From: JACKCP01 sp034007295
GTDB taxonomy: Bacteria > Desulfobacterota > Desulfobacteria > Desulfobacterales > JACKCP01
Length of the DNA stretch: 64,000 nucleotides
NCBI GenBank assembly: GCA_034007295.1
Contig: JAVERC010000003.1
Span: 62,001 to 126,000 of the forward strand
Reading direction: 5' to 3'
Position numbers and translations under genes: made by a program. Of this stretch, positions 27,951 through 37,499 are shown one piece after another. The notes under the pieces were generated by a model. It was not told where the DNA came from. It saw only the letters and a program-made list of their open reading frames with translations, and made no database searches. Numbering within the stretch: the stretch's first letter is position 1; each line of letters starts with the position of its first letter.

Positions 27951-29237
27951 ATGAAACCCGGATTTTTAAGGATTTTATATTTAATATATCTGTTTCTTCT
28001 TGTTTATGCCAGCCTTGTTCCCTTTGACTTTTTTTCAGAAGTTAATTTTGATAATGAATTTTATTCTTTCTGGAATCACTGGCCGTTTAATATAAATTCA
28101 AGAATAAGCGGTTCAGATGTTTTAAGCAATCTGATTTTGTATACTCCCCTTGGTTTTCTTATAACCCTGGAAAAAATTTTAAATAATAACAAAAAGTCTA
28201 TTTCTTTTTTGTTTGCAGTTCTGTTTTGTTCAACCATAAGTTTTTGTGTGGAAATAACTCAGATGTTTATCCAGTTTAGGGTTCCAGGAGCATCGGACTG
28301 GCTTTTTAATACAATCAGTGGAGTTTTTGGAGCATTATCCGCTGTGTTTTTCGGACAAAAATTATGGAATTATTTTAATAAATATATGGATGAAAAAAAG
28401 GAAAATAGAGCTATAAATCTTATAGCTTTTGCCTTGATTATTCTTTTTTGCATGGATGCTTTTACACCTTTTATTCCAAGTATTCTTTTAAAAGATGTAT
28501 GGAGAAGCCTTAAAATTTCTGAGTTTTCAATCTCACAGGGCTTTCTTTTTCATCCCTGGCATTGGTGGTTAATAAAAATTTTATTGTTTGCATTTTTTAC
28601 AATAATTATTTCTGAATTTTTAAAAAAAAGAACTGATAAAAAAATTTTTGTATCAATAAGTTTTGTTGTAATTTTTTCCATATTTTTGGAAATTGGTAAA
28701 ATTTTTATTAAATCGAGATATTTTAATATTGCAAATATTGCATCAGCTTTTGGAGGTGTTTGCTTTGGCTGGACAATATTGTCCTTTTTTTATAAAAAAA
28801 TTTCTTTAAATCAAAAGTTAAATTTATGCTTGGCATTTATATTAATCTATATTTTTTATCTTGGGTGGTATCCTTTTAATTTTGAGCTGGATTTTGAGGT
28901 TATAAAAAAAAGAATTCCCTCAATAATTAGATGGCTTCCTTTTTATGATTATGCTCTTGGTGCAGGACTTAATCACGCAGCATTATTTTTTCAGGGAATT
29001 GTATTTCAGTTTTTATTGATTTTAATTTTAAAGCTTAGGTTTGGATGGTTTGAAAAAAACACAGCCGGAATTTTTGGTGCAGTTTGTTTAAGTGCATGCC
29101 TTGCTTTTTTACAGGAAGGGGGCCAGCTTATGATTTCTTCACGAACACCTTCTCCTGCAGATATTTATTGTTTTGCTTTTGGCGGCGGCTTGTGTGCAGG
29201 GCTGATAAAAAATGAAAATTTAAAAAAAGATATTTAA
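27951..29237 (+). CDS. Double VanZ-like membrane protein
   Basis: A 428-aa polytopic protein with about ten membrane helices and two VanZ-like units. The first is around residues 5-135 (LFLLVYASLVPFDFFSE, SNLILYTPLGFLITLE, EITQMFIQFRVPGASDWLFN). The second is around 290-420 (YIFYLGWYPFNFELDF, EGGQLMISSRTPSPADIYCF). VanZ-like proteins occur in many polysaccharide loci; their molecular function is unclear. The next gene starts 1 bp after the stop. Confidence 0.85.
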   Translation: MKPGFLRILYLIYLFLLVYASLVPFDFFSEVNFDNEFYSFWNHWPFNINSRISGSDVLSNLILYTPLGFLITLEKILNNNKKSISFLFAVLFCSTISFCVEITQMFIQFRVPGASDWLFNTISGVFGALSAVFFGQKLWNYFNKYMDEKKENRAINLIAFALIILFCMDAFTPFIPSILLKDVWRSLKISEFSISQGFLFHPWHWWLIKILLFAFFTIIISEFLKKRTDKKIFVSISFVVIFSIFLEIGKIFIKSRYFNIANIASAFGGVCFGWTILSFFYKKISLNQKLNLCLAFILIYIFYLGWYPFNFELDFEVIKKRIPSIIRWLPFYDYALGAGLNHAALFFQGIVFQFLLILILKLRFGWFEKNTAGIFGAVCLSACLAFLQEGGQLMISSRTPSPADIYCFAFGGGLCAGLIKNENLKKDI

Positions 29238-29238
29238 T

Positions 29239-30267
29239 ATGGGAAAAAAAATAAAATTTGCTGCTGTTGGAGATCTTCTTTTTGCAACTGATTATAAAAC
29301 AGGAAATGGCAGAGGCTTAGATTGTCTTTCAAATGAGATTTTAGATATTTTTAAATCAAGCGATGTAGTGCTTGCAAACCTTGAATGCACTTTAAAAGGC
29401 AAAGAAATGGTTGACTCAGAACCAAGGGTAATTGCATGCGAAAGTCAGATAAATTCTCTTTTGGATGCAGGAATAAATATAGTTTCTCTTGCAAATAATC
29501 ATGCCTTTGACTGTTTTGAAGAAGGTTTTATTAAACTGAAAAATAAGCTTGTTGATTTTAATATAGAATTTTCCGGAGCTGGCTTTGATGAAAAAGAGGC
29601 TTTAAAAGAAATAATCATTAATAAAAACGGAATAAAAATAGGTTTTTTATTCTGCGTTGATAAATCAACAGGAGCAGATAAATTTATAGATAAATCATTT
29701 TGTGTAAGTATTTTAGATGAAGAAAGAATATGTGAAAAAATATCTGAAATTAAAAAAAAGACTGACCATGTAATTTTTTATCCCCATTGGGGAATGGAGA
29801 GATTCAGGATTCCTTCACCAGAACAGAGAAAACAGGCAAAAGTTTTTATAAATGCAGGAGCTTCAATTATTTTAGGACATCACCCCCATGTTCTTCAGGG
29901 AGCAGAGTTTTACAAAGAGGCACCAATTTTTTATTCACTTGGTAATTTTATTTCAAACCCTGTTTTCTGGGAAGACGGAGATTTTTTAACATGGAACAGA
30001 TATGAAAGAACAGGGGCAATTATAACAGCAGATTTTCTGGAAAATTCTATAAGAAATATAAAGTTTGTTCCGATTTTTGATGATGGTAAAAATATTAATA
30101 TAGATACTTCAGATTATGCAATAAATCTTGTAAAAAAACTCAACAAAATGATTTCATCAGGAATAAATCAAACAAAATTTGAAAAAGAAAAGTTATATGT
30201 AAAATATTTAATTCCTTTGATGAAAAAAATAAAGTCTGGCGAGATAAAAAAATATTTAGTTTTTTAA
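29239..30267 (+). CDS. CapA/PgsA-like calcineurin-fold protein
   Basis: A 342-aa protein of the CapA family of metallophosphatase-fold proteins, linked to capsule and poly-gamma-glutamate synthesis. Motifs are AAVGDLLFATDYKTG (metal site 1), VVLANLECTLKG, SLANNHAFDCFEEG (the NNHxxD core) and ASIILGHHPHVLQGAEFY (metal-binding His-x-His). IFYSLGNFISNP follows. No signal peptide or membrane segment is visible, so it is probably cytoplasmic, unlike anchored CapA. Confidence 0.9.
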   Translation: MGKKIKFAAVGDLLFATDYKTGNGRGLDCLSNEILDIFKSSDVVLANLECTLKGKEMVDSEPRVIACESQINSLLDAGINIVSLANNHAFDCFEEGFIKLKNKLVDFNIEFSGAGFDEKEALKEIIINKNGIKIGFLFCVDKSTGADKFIDKSFCVSILDEERICEKISEIKKKTDHVIFYPHWGMERFRIPSPEQRKQAKVFINAGASIILGHHPHVLQGAEFYKEAPIFYSLGNFISNPVFWEDGDFLTWNRYERTGAIITADFLENSIRNIKFVPIFDDGKNINIDTSDYAINLVKKLNKMISSGINQTKFEKEKLYVKYLIPLMKKIKSGEIKKYLVF

Positions 30268-30281
30268 GGAGCTTAATTGCC

Positions 30282-31613
30282 ATGAAAAAATATTCAATAT
30301 TTTTTGTTGTATTTTCAGTGTTTTTATTAATTGCTGAATATTCAGAAGCACAAAGATCAGTTAATGTAAAAGATTCATTAGAACTTAGAACTGCTGTTTT
30401 GAATGCAGTTCCAGGAGATATGATTGTCATAGAACAAGGGTTTTATAAAGAAGGTTTTTCTGTAGATGGTCTTTCAGGAACAGAGGATCTGCCAATTATT
30501 ATTTCAGGGAAAGATCTAGAAAATCCACCTGTTTTTTCAGGTATTGGAGAGTGTTTTAAATTGAGAAGCTGCAGCTATATTAAATTGGCAAATATAAAAA
30601 TTGCTGATTTTTCAAGCAATAGCATTAATATTGATGATTCAGGGAAAAATAAAATGCCTTCACACCATATAATACTTGATAATATTTCTATCTTTGACAC
30701 AGGAAAGGGAGGAAACCAGGATTCAATCAAAATTTCAGGAGCTGATAATTTTATAATAAAAAATTGTTCGTTAAAAGGATGGGGCGGTTCTGGTATTGAT
30801 CTTGTTGGGTGTCATAACGGCATTATTGAATATTCTCTGATTGAAGGAAAACCCAATTTAAGAAATAAAAATGGAATTCAGATAAAAGGGGGTTCTTCTG
30901 ATATTCTTGTTCAAAACAATGTCTTTTTAAATTGTGGCACAAGGGCGGTAAATATTGGTGGAATGACTGGAGAAAGATATTTCAGGCCATTTGGAGTGGA
31001 TTATGAAGCAAAAAATATTATTGTTGCAGGAAGCAAATTTATTGGAGGAGAAGCACATATTGCCTGGGTTACTTCAATAAACACATATGTTCATCACAAT
31101 ATCTTCTATCTTCCTGAAAAATTTGTTGGAAGAATTTTACAGGAAACAAAAGATAAAATGTTTGTTTCATGCCAAAAAGGCTTTTTTGAAAAAAATTTTG
31201 TTGTAACAGATCCAAGGGTAAATACTTATTTTAATGTCGGTGTTGGTACATCTCCTGAGACTTTTGTATTTAGAGGTAATGCTTGGTACAGGTTTGGATC
31301 AGAAGAAAAGCCTTTTTTGCCTGTAAGGGAAAGTGATGGTGTTTATAATGTTTATCCTGATCTTGCAGATTTTGGAACTCCTGAAATGAGAATAACCTCT
31401 GGAAATAAAAAATTAATTGGAATAGGTCCTAGAGGTTATCTTCCCTATACTTATAAATTTGATTTTGATGATATTAACCTGCCACCTTTAAAAAAAATTG
31501 AAGAAAAAATTGATAAAAAATATTCAGGCCAGATTTTTATTGGAATTTTTATTCTGCTTACAAGCCTTTTGATAATTGTTTCAAGGTTTATTAAAAAAGG
31601 AAAGAGTAAATAA
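30282..31613 (+). CDS. Secreted right-handed beta-helix protein with C-terminal membrane anchor
   Basis: A 443-aa protein with a signal peptide (ending EYSEAQ, near residue 24). Many short repeats of parallel beta-helix type follow, including LRTAVLNAVPGDMIVIEQG, SYIKLANIKIADFSSNSIN, NFIIKNCSLKGWGGSGIDL, NGIIEYSLIEGKPN and SDILVQNNVFLNCGTRAV, a fold typical of polysaccharide lyases and epimerases. The C-terminus is one hydrophobic helix followed by Lys/Arg residues, without a PEP motif. This suggests membrane anchoring facing the periplasm. Possible roles are trimming or epimerising the exopolysaccharide. Confidence 0.83.
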   Translation: MKKYSIFFVVFSVFLLIAEYSEAQRSVNVKDSLELRTAVLNAVPGDMIVIEQGFYKEGFSVDGLSGTEDLPIIISGKDLENPPVFSGIGECFKLRSCSYIKLANIKIADFSSNSINIDDSGKNKMPSHHIILDNISIFDTGKGGNQDSIKISGADNFIIKNCSLKGWGGSGIDLVGCHNGIIEYSLIEGKPNLRNKNGIQIKGGSSDILVQNNVFLNCGTRAVNIGGMTGERYFRPFGVDYEAKNIIVAGSKFIGGEAHIAWVTSINTYVHHNIFYLPEKFVGRILQETKDKMFVSCQKGFFEKNFVVTDPRVNTYFNVGVGTSPETFVFRGNAWYRFGSEEKPFLPVRESDGVYNVYPDLADFGTPEMRITSGNKKLIGIGPRGYLPYTYKFDFDDINLPPLKKIEEKIDKKYSGQIFIGIFILLTSLLIIVSRFIKKGKSK

Positions 31614-31892
31614 TTGAAACCTTTGACTATCAGTGATTGATCAAAACAGATGATTTTTTTGTTCAGATAATAGATAGTTTTTTTAAATATGGTTAATCTA
31701 AAAAACATCAAATACCCATTTTTACTGATATTTTGCTTGATATCACAGGTGCTTTTTTGGCTGTAATTTTTATTCTTGCTTTAAAAAAAATAAAATCCTC
31801 AAATTTATTTTCTTCATAAATTTCCTTCCTTTCAAAAAAATGGTAAAAGTTAATAATACTTTTATCAAAATCACTTCAAACAGGTAAAATCC
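31614..31892. other. AT-rich intergenic gap with possible decayed R1 end and a small palindrome
   Basis: CAGTGATTGATCAAAACAG, followed by ATGATTTTTTTGTTCAGAT (about 31632-31669), resembles the ATTGGCC end of R1 and may be a worn fragment. A perfect inverted repeat TAAAAGT (31844-31850) and ACTTTTA (31858-31864) lies just before the patatin gene and could be an operator or weak hairpin. No coding potential is seen. Confidence 0.35.
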
Positions 31893-33857
31893 ATGCAAAA
31901 TCACAAAGAAGATTTAATAAATTTCCTTTCAAATGTTCCTTTGTTTTCATCTGTTACAAGTGAACAGCTTGAAGAAATTGCCTCCTTTTTTACTCCTGAG
32001 TTTTTCAGAAAAGATGAAGAAATCTGCACCCAGGGAGAAGATGGCGATTCAATGTTTGTGATTTATTCCGGGCTTGTTTCAATTTATAAAAAAATTGGAG
32101 AAAAGGAAATTTTTGCAGCAGAACTTGAAAGGGGAGATTTTTTCGGAGAAATTGCACTTCTTTCAAATGATCCAAGAAACGCCACAGTAAGGGTTTCAAT
32201 AGATGCAAAGGTTTATAGATTAAGAAGAAAAGATTTTGAAATAATAATAAAAAATAATAAAAGTATAGGCCTTTATCTAAGCAGATATTATGCAAGAAGA
32301 ATTAACTCAAAGGAAGAATCAAAGCTTAAAAAAAGACCTGTTTTTTTCTCTCTTTCTTCAACAGCGAAAAATCTTGGAAACTCATATTTTCTTTATTCAT
32401 GCTCATATCACATTTCAACTGAATCAAATAAAAAAACTCTTATAATTGAACCCTATTTAAATTCCTTTGAACTTTTAAAAAATTTCGGTCTTAAAAAAAT
32501 TGATTGTCCGGTTCCTGAGCTTTTTATGTTTTTACCGGATAGGACATATAAATTTGAAGATATTAACTGGTTTGTACATGAAAGCGGTTTTTATGTACTA
32601 AATCTTTCCACAGGTTTTTCTGACAGGCTTTATGAAGTTATACCTCTTATAATGGAGCAGATTAAAAAAAGTTTTGATGTTGTTTTTTTCAATCTTTCCT
32701 CTTCACTTGGAAAAATGGAAAAACTCCTGATAAGGCTTTGTGATCAGACATATATCATAATTTCAAATACATATGACAGGCTGGAAAATGTATCCTCCCA
32801 TATTGAAAAAATAGAAAACATATTTGGACCAAGTGCTTTTTTTGGAAGGGTAAAGGTTGGAGTAAGTCATCTGGAAGGGACAATTGGAGTAGCAAGGGAA
32901 AAATTAAAACGAATTTTGAATCTTGCTGAAACTCCCCAGATATGGGTGGAAAGAACAGAAACTGCTTTACTTGATAAGATTGACACTCAAAAGCATTTTC
33001 CAATAAAGGGTCCAAGGGCAGTTGCAAGGGAAATTGCCGGGATAAGGCTTGGACTTGCACTTGGAGCAGGTGCTGCAAGGGGATTTGCTCATATTGGTAT
33101 TTTAAAGGTTTTTGAAGATTTTGGAATTCATATAGATATGATCTCCGGAGCAAGCATGGGGGCACTGGTTGGAGGTCTTTATGCTGCAGATCCCAGTGTA
33201 GATTCTTTAAGAAAAAATACCATTGATATTATTTCAACAAAAAAAGAAGCAAGAAAAAAGATTTTTGATTATACCATTCCAATAAAAGGTTTTCTTAAAG
33301 GAAGCAAAATTTCAAGGCTCATTGAAAAAGCTGTAAACAAGGCAGATTTTCTTGATTTAAAAATTCCGGCCTATATCTGCGGAGTTGATATTTTGAGCGG
33401 AGAAGAAATTGTTTTTGAAACAGGTGATGTTACAGAAGCCATAAGATCAAGTATTTCAATTCCTGCTGTTTTTTCACCAAACAAATATAAAAACAGATGG
33501 ATAGTTGACGGTGCTTTATTAAATCCTGTACCGGTTGATATTCTTTTGAGAAAAGGTGCTGATATTGTAATTGCAGTCTGTATAGAAACAGGCTCAGGAA
33601 GCAGTTCCGGCAAAAAAGGAATAGATATAAGAGAAGTTGTTTCAAGAACCATAAGTATTGTACACGGCAAGGCCACAAATGATTTTACCAAAAAGGCAGA
33701 TATTGTTTTATATCCTGATGTTTCAGAATTTGGCTGGGATGATTTCCATAAGGGAAAAAAGCTTATGATCCGGGGTATGGAAGAGTGTATAGAAAAACTT
33801 CCGGAAATTTTAAAAATAATCAATGAAAAATCCACAGCCGCAAAACCACGGAGATAA
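31893..33857 (+). CDS. cNMP-binding domain and patatin-like phospholipase (NTE family)
   Basis: A 654-aa protein. Residues 14-130 form a cyclic-nucleotide-binding domain (ICTQGEDGDSMFVIYSGLVS, GDFFGEIALLSNDPRNATV). Residues 150-370 resemble a ParA/MinD-like fold without a P-loop (TLIIEPYLNSFELLKNFG, FDVVFFNLSSSLGKMEKLL). Residues 385-580 are a patatin lipase with an oxyanion loop (GLALGAGAARGFAHIGIL), nucleophile Ser421 in GASMG and Asp539 in the DGA motif. This is the neuropathy-target-esterase-like arrangement of bacterial phospholipases, probably at the inner face of the membrane. In this module it could release fatty acids or lysolipids for the acyltransferase downstream (inference). Confidence 0.93.
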   Translation: MQNHKEDLINFLSNVPLFSSVTSEQLEEIASFFTPEFFRKDEEICTQGEDGDSMFVIYSGLVSIYKKIGEKEIFAAELERGDFFGEIALLSNDPRNATVRVSIDAKVYRLRRKDFEIIIKNNKSIGLYLSRYYARRINSKEESKLKKRPVFFSLSSTAKNLGNSYFLYSCSYHISTESNKKTLIIEPYLNSFELLKNFGLKKIDCPVPELFMFLPDRTYKFEDINWFVHESGFYVLNLSTGFSDRLYEVIPLIMEQIKKSFDVVFFNLSSSLGKMEKLLIRLCDQTYIIISNTYDRLENVSSHIEKIENIFGPSAFFGRVKVGVSHLEGTIGVAREKLKRILNLAETPQIWVERTETALLDKIDTQKHFPIKGPRAVAREIAGIRLGLALGAGAARGFAHIGILKVFEDFGIHIDMISGASMGALVGGLYAADPSVDSLRKNTIDIISTKKEARKKIFDYTIPIKGFLKGSKISRLIEKAVNKADFLDLKIPAYICGVDILSGEEIVFETGDVTEAIRSSISIPAVFSPNKYKNRWIVDGALLNPVPVDILLRKGADIVIAVCIETGSGSSSGKKGIDIREVVSRTISIVHGKATNDFTKKADIVLYPDVSEFGWDDFHKGKKLMIRGMEECIEKLPEILKIINEKSTAAKPRR

Positions 33858-33858
33858 A

Positions 33859-35061
33859 ATGTTAAAAACAGCCTTATATTCAGTCTTTTTTTTTATTGGA
33901 ACGGCTTTACACGTTTTTGCCCTTGCACCAGAGGAGGTTATGGTTTTAGCAAACAGAAATGCTTCCAAAAGCAAGGGAATAGCAAAGTATTATATGGAAA
34001 AAAGGAATATTCCTGAAAAAAATCTTTTATTGCTCTGGATTACCGATAAAGAAACCTGCTCAAGAGAAGATTATGAAAAAAAGGTAATTGTTCCTGTAAG
34101 AAGATTTCTGGGAAAAAATAAAAAAATCAGATGCATTGTTACAATATATGGTCTTCCAATAAGAATTGCAGCGCCTGAACTGACTGAAGATGAGCTTTTT
34201 GAAATTGAAAAAATGAATGAAAAAAAAACAAATTTTGCAAAAATATATGAAAAAAATAAAAATTCTGAAATTAAAAAAGAGCTTAACAAGATAGACAGGC
34301 AGTTAATGAATTTTAAGAGAAAACTTGATAAAACAGCTTCATTTGATTCAGAGCTTTTTCTTGTTAAAAAAGATAATTATGATCTTAAAATGTGGATTCC
34401 AAATCCATTTTTTATTGAGTTTACCAATAAAGAGATTTTTGTGAAAAAAGAAGAAGTTTTAATGGTTTCAAGGATTGACGGACCAGATGGAGATACATGT
34501 AAAAGAATTATTGATGATTCTCTTTTCGCAGAGAAAAATGGTTTAAAAGGAAAAGCCTATTTTGACGCAAGATGGAAATATCCTGAAAATAAAAAAGTAA
34601 AAGGTTATGGACTTTATGATAAGTCTATCCATGATGCCTTCAGGTTTGTAAAAAAAAATAATATAATGGAAACTGTTTTAAATGATACAGGGGATCTTTT
34701 CAATGAGGGGGAATGTCTGGATGCTGCAATTTACTGCGGATGGTACAGCCATGGAAATTATATTGATTCTTTTTCCTGGACAAGAGGCTCTGTTGGATAT
34801 CATATAGCAAGCAGTGAGTGTGTAACCCTTAAAAATCCAAATTCCAATGTGTGGTGCAAAAAAATGCTGGATAAGGGCATTGCTGCAACAATAGGCCCTG
34901 TTGGAGAACCTTATGTTCAGTCTTTTCCTGTGCCGGAATTTTTTTTTGCATATTTTTTAAAAAGCAGATTTACACTTGCTGAAGCTTATCTTTTAAGTAT
35001 TCCCTATATTTCTTGGAAAATGGTTCTGGTTGGTGATCCTTTGTATAAATTTAATATTTGA
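33859..35061 (+). CDS. TIGR03790-family secreted protein
   Basis: A 400-aa exported protein of unknown function. I choose the ATG at 33859 over the in-frame ATG at 33823: it follows ACGGAG, sits 1 bp after the upstream stop, and makes the protein begin directly with a signal peptide (MLKTALYSVFFFIGTALHVF, then ALA). Family landmarks are VMVLANRNASKSKGIAKYY, IRCIVTIYGLPIRI, LMVSRIDGPDGDTCKRIID, AIYCGWYSHGNYIDSF and IAATIGPVGEPYVQSFPVP. Residues 125-170 carry a charged insertion that looks coiled-coil. No catalytic residues are assigned in this family. Confidence 0.85.
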   Translation: MLKTALYSVFFFIGTALHVFALAPEEVMVLANRNASKSKGIAKYYMEKRNIPEKNLLLLWITDKETCSREDYEKKVIVPVRRFLGKNKKIRCIVTIYGLPIRIAAPELTEDELFEIEKMNEKKTNFAKIYEKNKNSEIKKELNKIDRQLMNFKRKLDKTASFDSELFLVKKDNYDLKMWIPNPFFIEFTNKEIFVKKEEVLMVSRIDGPDGDTCKRIIDDSLFAEKNGLKGKAYFDARWKYPENKKVKGYGLYDKSIHDAFRFVKKNNIMETVLNDTGDLFNEGECLDAAIYCGWYSHGNYIDSFSWTRGSVGYHIASSECVTLKNPNSNVWCKKMLDKGIAATIGPVGEPYVQSFPVPEFFFAYFLKSRFTLAEAYLLSIPYISWKMVLVGDPLYKFNI

Positions 35062-35138
35062 ATATTAATTAATTTCGCAATAGTATTATATTTTTACTGA
35101 CAATTCTTTTTAAATTTTTAACAGATAATGGATTTTTT

Positions 35139-37382
35139 ATGAATACAGATTTTATTGTAAAGCATAATAAACTGTTTTTATTTATTCCGCTATTTTTTGC
35201 TTTGATTTTTTTTTATCACATTCCAAAAGTCAAAAATGTTGAAGATGTAGACCATTTTATTATTCAAGATGACCCTGAAAATCTTTATTATATTGATTTT
35301 AAAAAGGTTTTTGGTAATGATGAATTTTTTATTATTGCCTTTAAAGGTAATAATTTATTTTCAGAAGCCAGCCTGAATTTATTAAAAAAAATTACAGAAG
35401 AATTAAAAGAGATTGATGAGGTTAAAGATGTAAAAAGTCTTGCAAACATTGATGAAACAATTGGCTATGATGATTTTTTTGAAGTAAGACCTTTTCTTGA
35501 GGCAATACCATCTGATAGCATTGAGCTTGAAAATTTAAAAAAAAGAGCTGTAACAAATCCATTGTATCTGAATAATTTTATTTCAGATGATGGAAATACT
35601 TTTGCTCTTCTTATTGAAGCTTTTGATAAGCCTGATGATTATGATTACCGTTTCAGGCTGATAGAAAAAACTAAGCAGGTTTTAAATAAATATCAAAATA
35701 TAAAATTCTATCTTGCCGGTAAAACTGTAACAGATACTTCCATGACACAATATATGGAAAAAGATCTGAATTTATTAATTCCATTATCCTATCTTTTTAT
35801 AGCTTTATGCGTTTTTTATTTTTTTAGAAGCATAATTTTAACAATTGTATCTGTTATAAATATAAGTTTCTGCCTTGGGTCTACCATGGGATTTATGGGA
35901 CTTTTAGATATTACCCAAAACAGTGTAACAAGTATTGTAATGCCTCTTATTATGGCTTTAGCTCTTTGTGACACAGTTCATATCTATTCATTTATGACTT
36001 TGGATGAGCTTAAAAAAAACGGAAACGACAAAATAAAAGCAATGGGAAGCGTTTTAAGAAAAAATATAAAGCCATGCTTTTTAACTTCTCTTACAACAGG
36101 AATTGGTTTTTTATCTCTTTATACAAGCAAACTTGTTCCAATTAAAGAATTTGCACTTACTGCATGTGCTGGAGTTTTTTTTGAATTTTTATTTTCTTTT
36201 ACACTTCTTCCTTCAATTCTTTTATTTTTTAAAGCCGAAAAAATTTTTAAAAACCATTCAAAAAAAAGTTTTATCTGGAATCTTTTGAATTTAATTAACA
36301 AAATAGTATTAGATTACAGCCGATATATAATTTTAATATCAATATTTGTCTTTTTTATATGCTCAGCTCTTATTTTAAATATAAAAATTGAAACAAATAT
36401 TGTGGAATTTTTCAAAAAAAACAGTTCTTTAAGGCAGTCACTTGAGTTTGTGGAAGAAAATTTAAGCGGAGTGGAAACTTTTGACATTTCACTATATTCA
36501 ACTCAAAGAGATGCATTTAAGAATCCAGAACATCTTGTTTTAATGGAAAAAATAGAAAAATATATTAACTCGTTAGAAGGCATTGACAAAACAATTTCAT
36601 TTAACAATTTTATCAAAGACATGAATAAATCGTTTCACAATGAAAATAATGATTTTTATAAAATTCCTGAATCTTCAAATTTAGTAGCACAATACCTTCT
36701 TCTTTATGATTCTGATGATATAGAAGATTATATAAACTCAGATTATAATCATGCCAGAATAACAATTCGTATTTCTGAGCACAGCTCGTTAAAACAAAAA
36801 GAACTGATTGAAAAAATTAAGAAATATTTAAAGAAAACAGAAAATGATCAAATCAGCTTAAAGCTTACAGGCAGAGTTCTTCAGGATGTTATTGTTATAG
36901 ATGAAATATTTGCAGGCCAGATTAAAAGCCTTGGCACAGCTTTTATTATAATTTCCATTGTGTTCTTTTTTGTTTTCAGGTCATTTAAAACAGGTCTTGT
37001 AAGCATGGTTCCAAATGCCTTTCCAATCCTTATTAATTTTGGGGTGATGGGACTTTTAGGGATTCCTCTTAATACGGCTACAGCTTTAATTTCTGCTGTT
37101 GCAATAGGAATTGCTGTTGATGATACAATTCATTTTATCAGTGAATTCAGAACAAATGAAAAAAAACATAATGATGCAGAAAAGCTCCTGACTCATGTTT
37201 TGTTTAAAAAAGGCAGTGCTATTATTTCAAGTTCTCTGATCTTGTGTATAGGATTTGGTGTGCTTGGATTCAGCAGTTTTATTCCGACTTTTCAATTTGG
37301 GGTATTGTGTGCATTAATTATGATTTCTGCAGTAGTATCGGATTTATTTTTGCTGCCAGTTTTGTTAAAAATAATAAAATAA
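35139..37382 (+). CDS. RND superfamily exporter (MMPL/HAE-3-like)
   Basis: A 747-aa inner-membrane transporter with a duplicated architecture: an N-terminal helix, a periplasmic loop (residues 35-215), six helices (215-380, including the sterol-sensing-like IVMPLIMALALCDTVHIYSF), a second loop (430-610) and six final helices with ALISAVAIGIAVDDTIHF. The repeated D-[DT]-x-[IV]-H motif in the fourth helix of each half is characteristic of MMPL/HAE-3 pumps, which move lipids and hydrophobic molecules. A LolA-like protein and DUF1302-type barrel, frequent partners of such pumps, are encoded at 45996-43307. Confidence 0.92.
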   Translation: MNTDFIVKHNKLFLFIPLFFALIFFYHIPKVKNVEDVDHFIIQDDPENLYYIDFKKVFGNDEFFIIAFKGNNLFSEASLNLLKKITEELKEIDEVKDVKSLANIDETIGYDDFFEVRPFLEAIPSDSIELENLKKRAVTNPLYLNNFISDDGNTFALLIEAFDKPDDYDYRFRLIEKTKQVLNKYQNIKFYLAGKTVTDTSMTQYMEKDLNLLIPLSYLFIALCVFYFFRSIILTIVSVINISFCLGSTMGFMGLLDITQNSVTSIVMPLIMALALCDTVHIYSFMTLDELKKNGNDKIKAMGSVLRKNIKPCFLTSLTTGIGFLSLYTSKLVPIKEFALTACAGVFFEFLFSFTLLPSILLFFKAEKIFKNHSKKSFIWNLLNLINKIVLDYSRYIILISIFVFFICSALILNIKIETNIVEFFKKNSSLRQSLEFVEENLSGVETFDISLYSTQRDAFKNPEHLVLMEKIEKYINSLEGIDKTISFNNFIKDMNKSFHNENNDFYKIPESSNLVAQYLLLYDSDDIEDYINSDYNHARITIRISEHSSLKQKELIEKIKKYLKKTENDQISLKLTGRVLQDVIVIDEIFAGQIKSLGTAFIIISIVFFFVFRSFKTGLVSMVPNAFPILINFGVMGLLGIPLNTATALISAVAIGIAVDDTIHFISEFRTNEKKHNDAEKLLTHVLFKKGSAIISSSLILCIGFGVLGFSSFIPTFQFGVLCALIMISAVVSDLFLLPVLLKIIK

Positions 37383-37499
37383 GATGAATATCAATAAATT
37401 ATTTCTTTAAAAAAAATCTTAAATAATTTAATATATTAAATATATTTAATTAATTCTTTTCTCCGTTATTATAAAAATTTTTCATAAGGAAATAAACCA

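Noticed and set aside
30282..31613. Beta-helix protein considered as a third PEP-CTERM substrate
   Set aside because: The hydrophobic tail and basic end are present, but there is no PEP or similar motif before the helix.
33371..33835. A 154-codon minus-strand open frame
   Set aside because: It lies inside the patatin gene, has no ribosome-binding site, and its translation has no recognisable domain.
37426..37441. ATTTAATATATTAAAT palindrome before the acyltransferase gene
   Set aside because: It is made only of A and T in a very AT-rich gap, so chance is a sufficient explanation.
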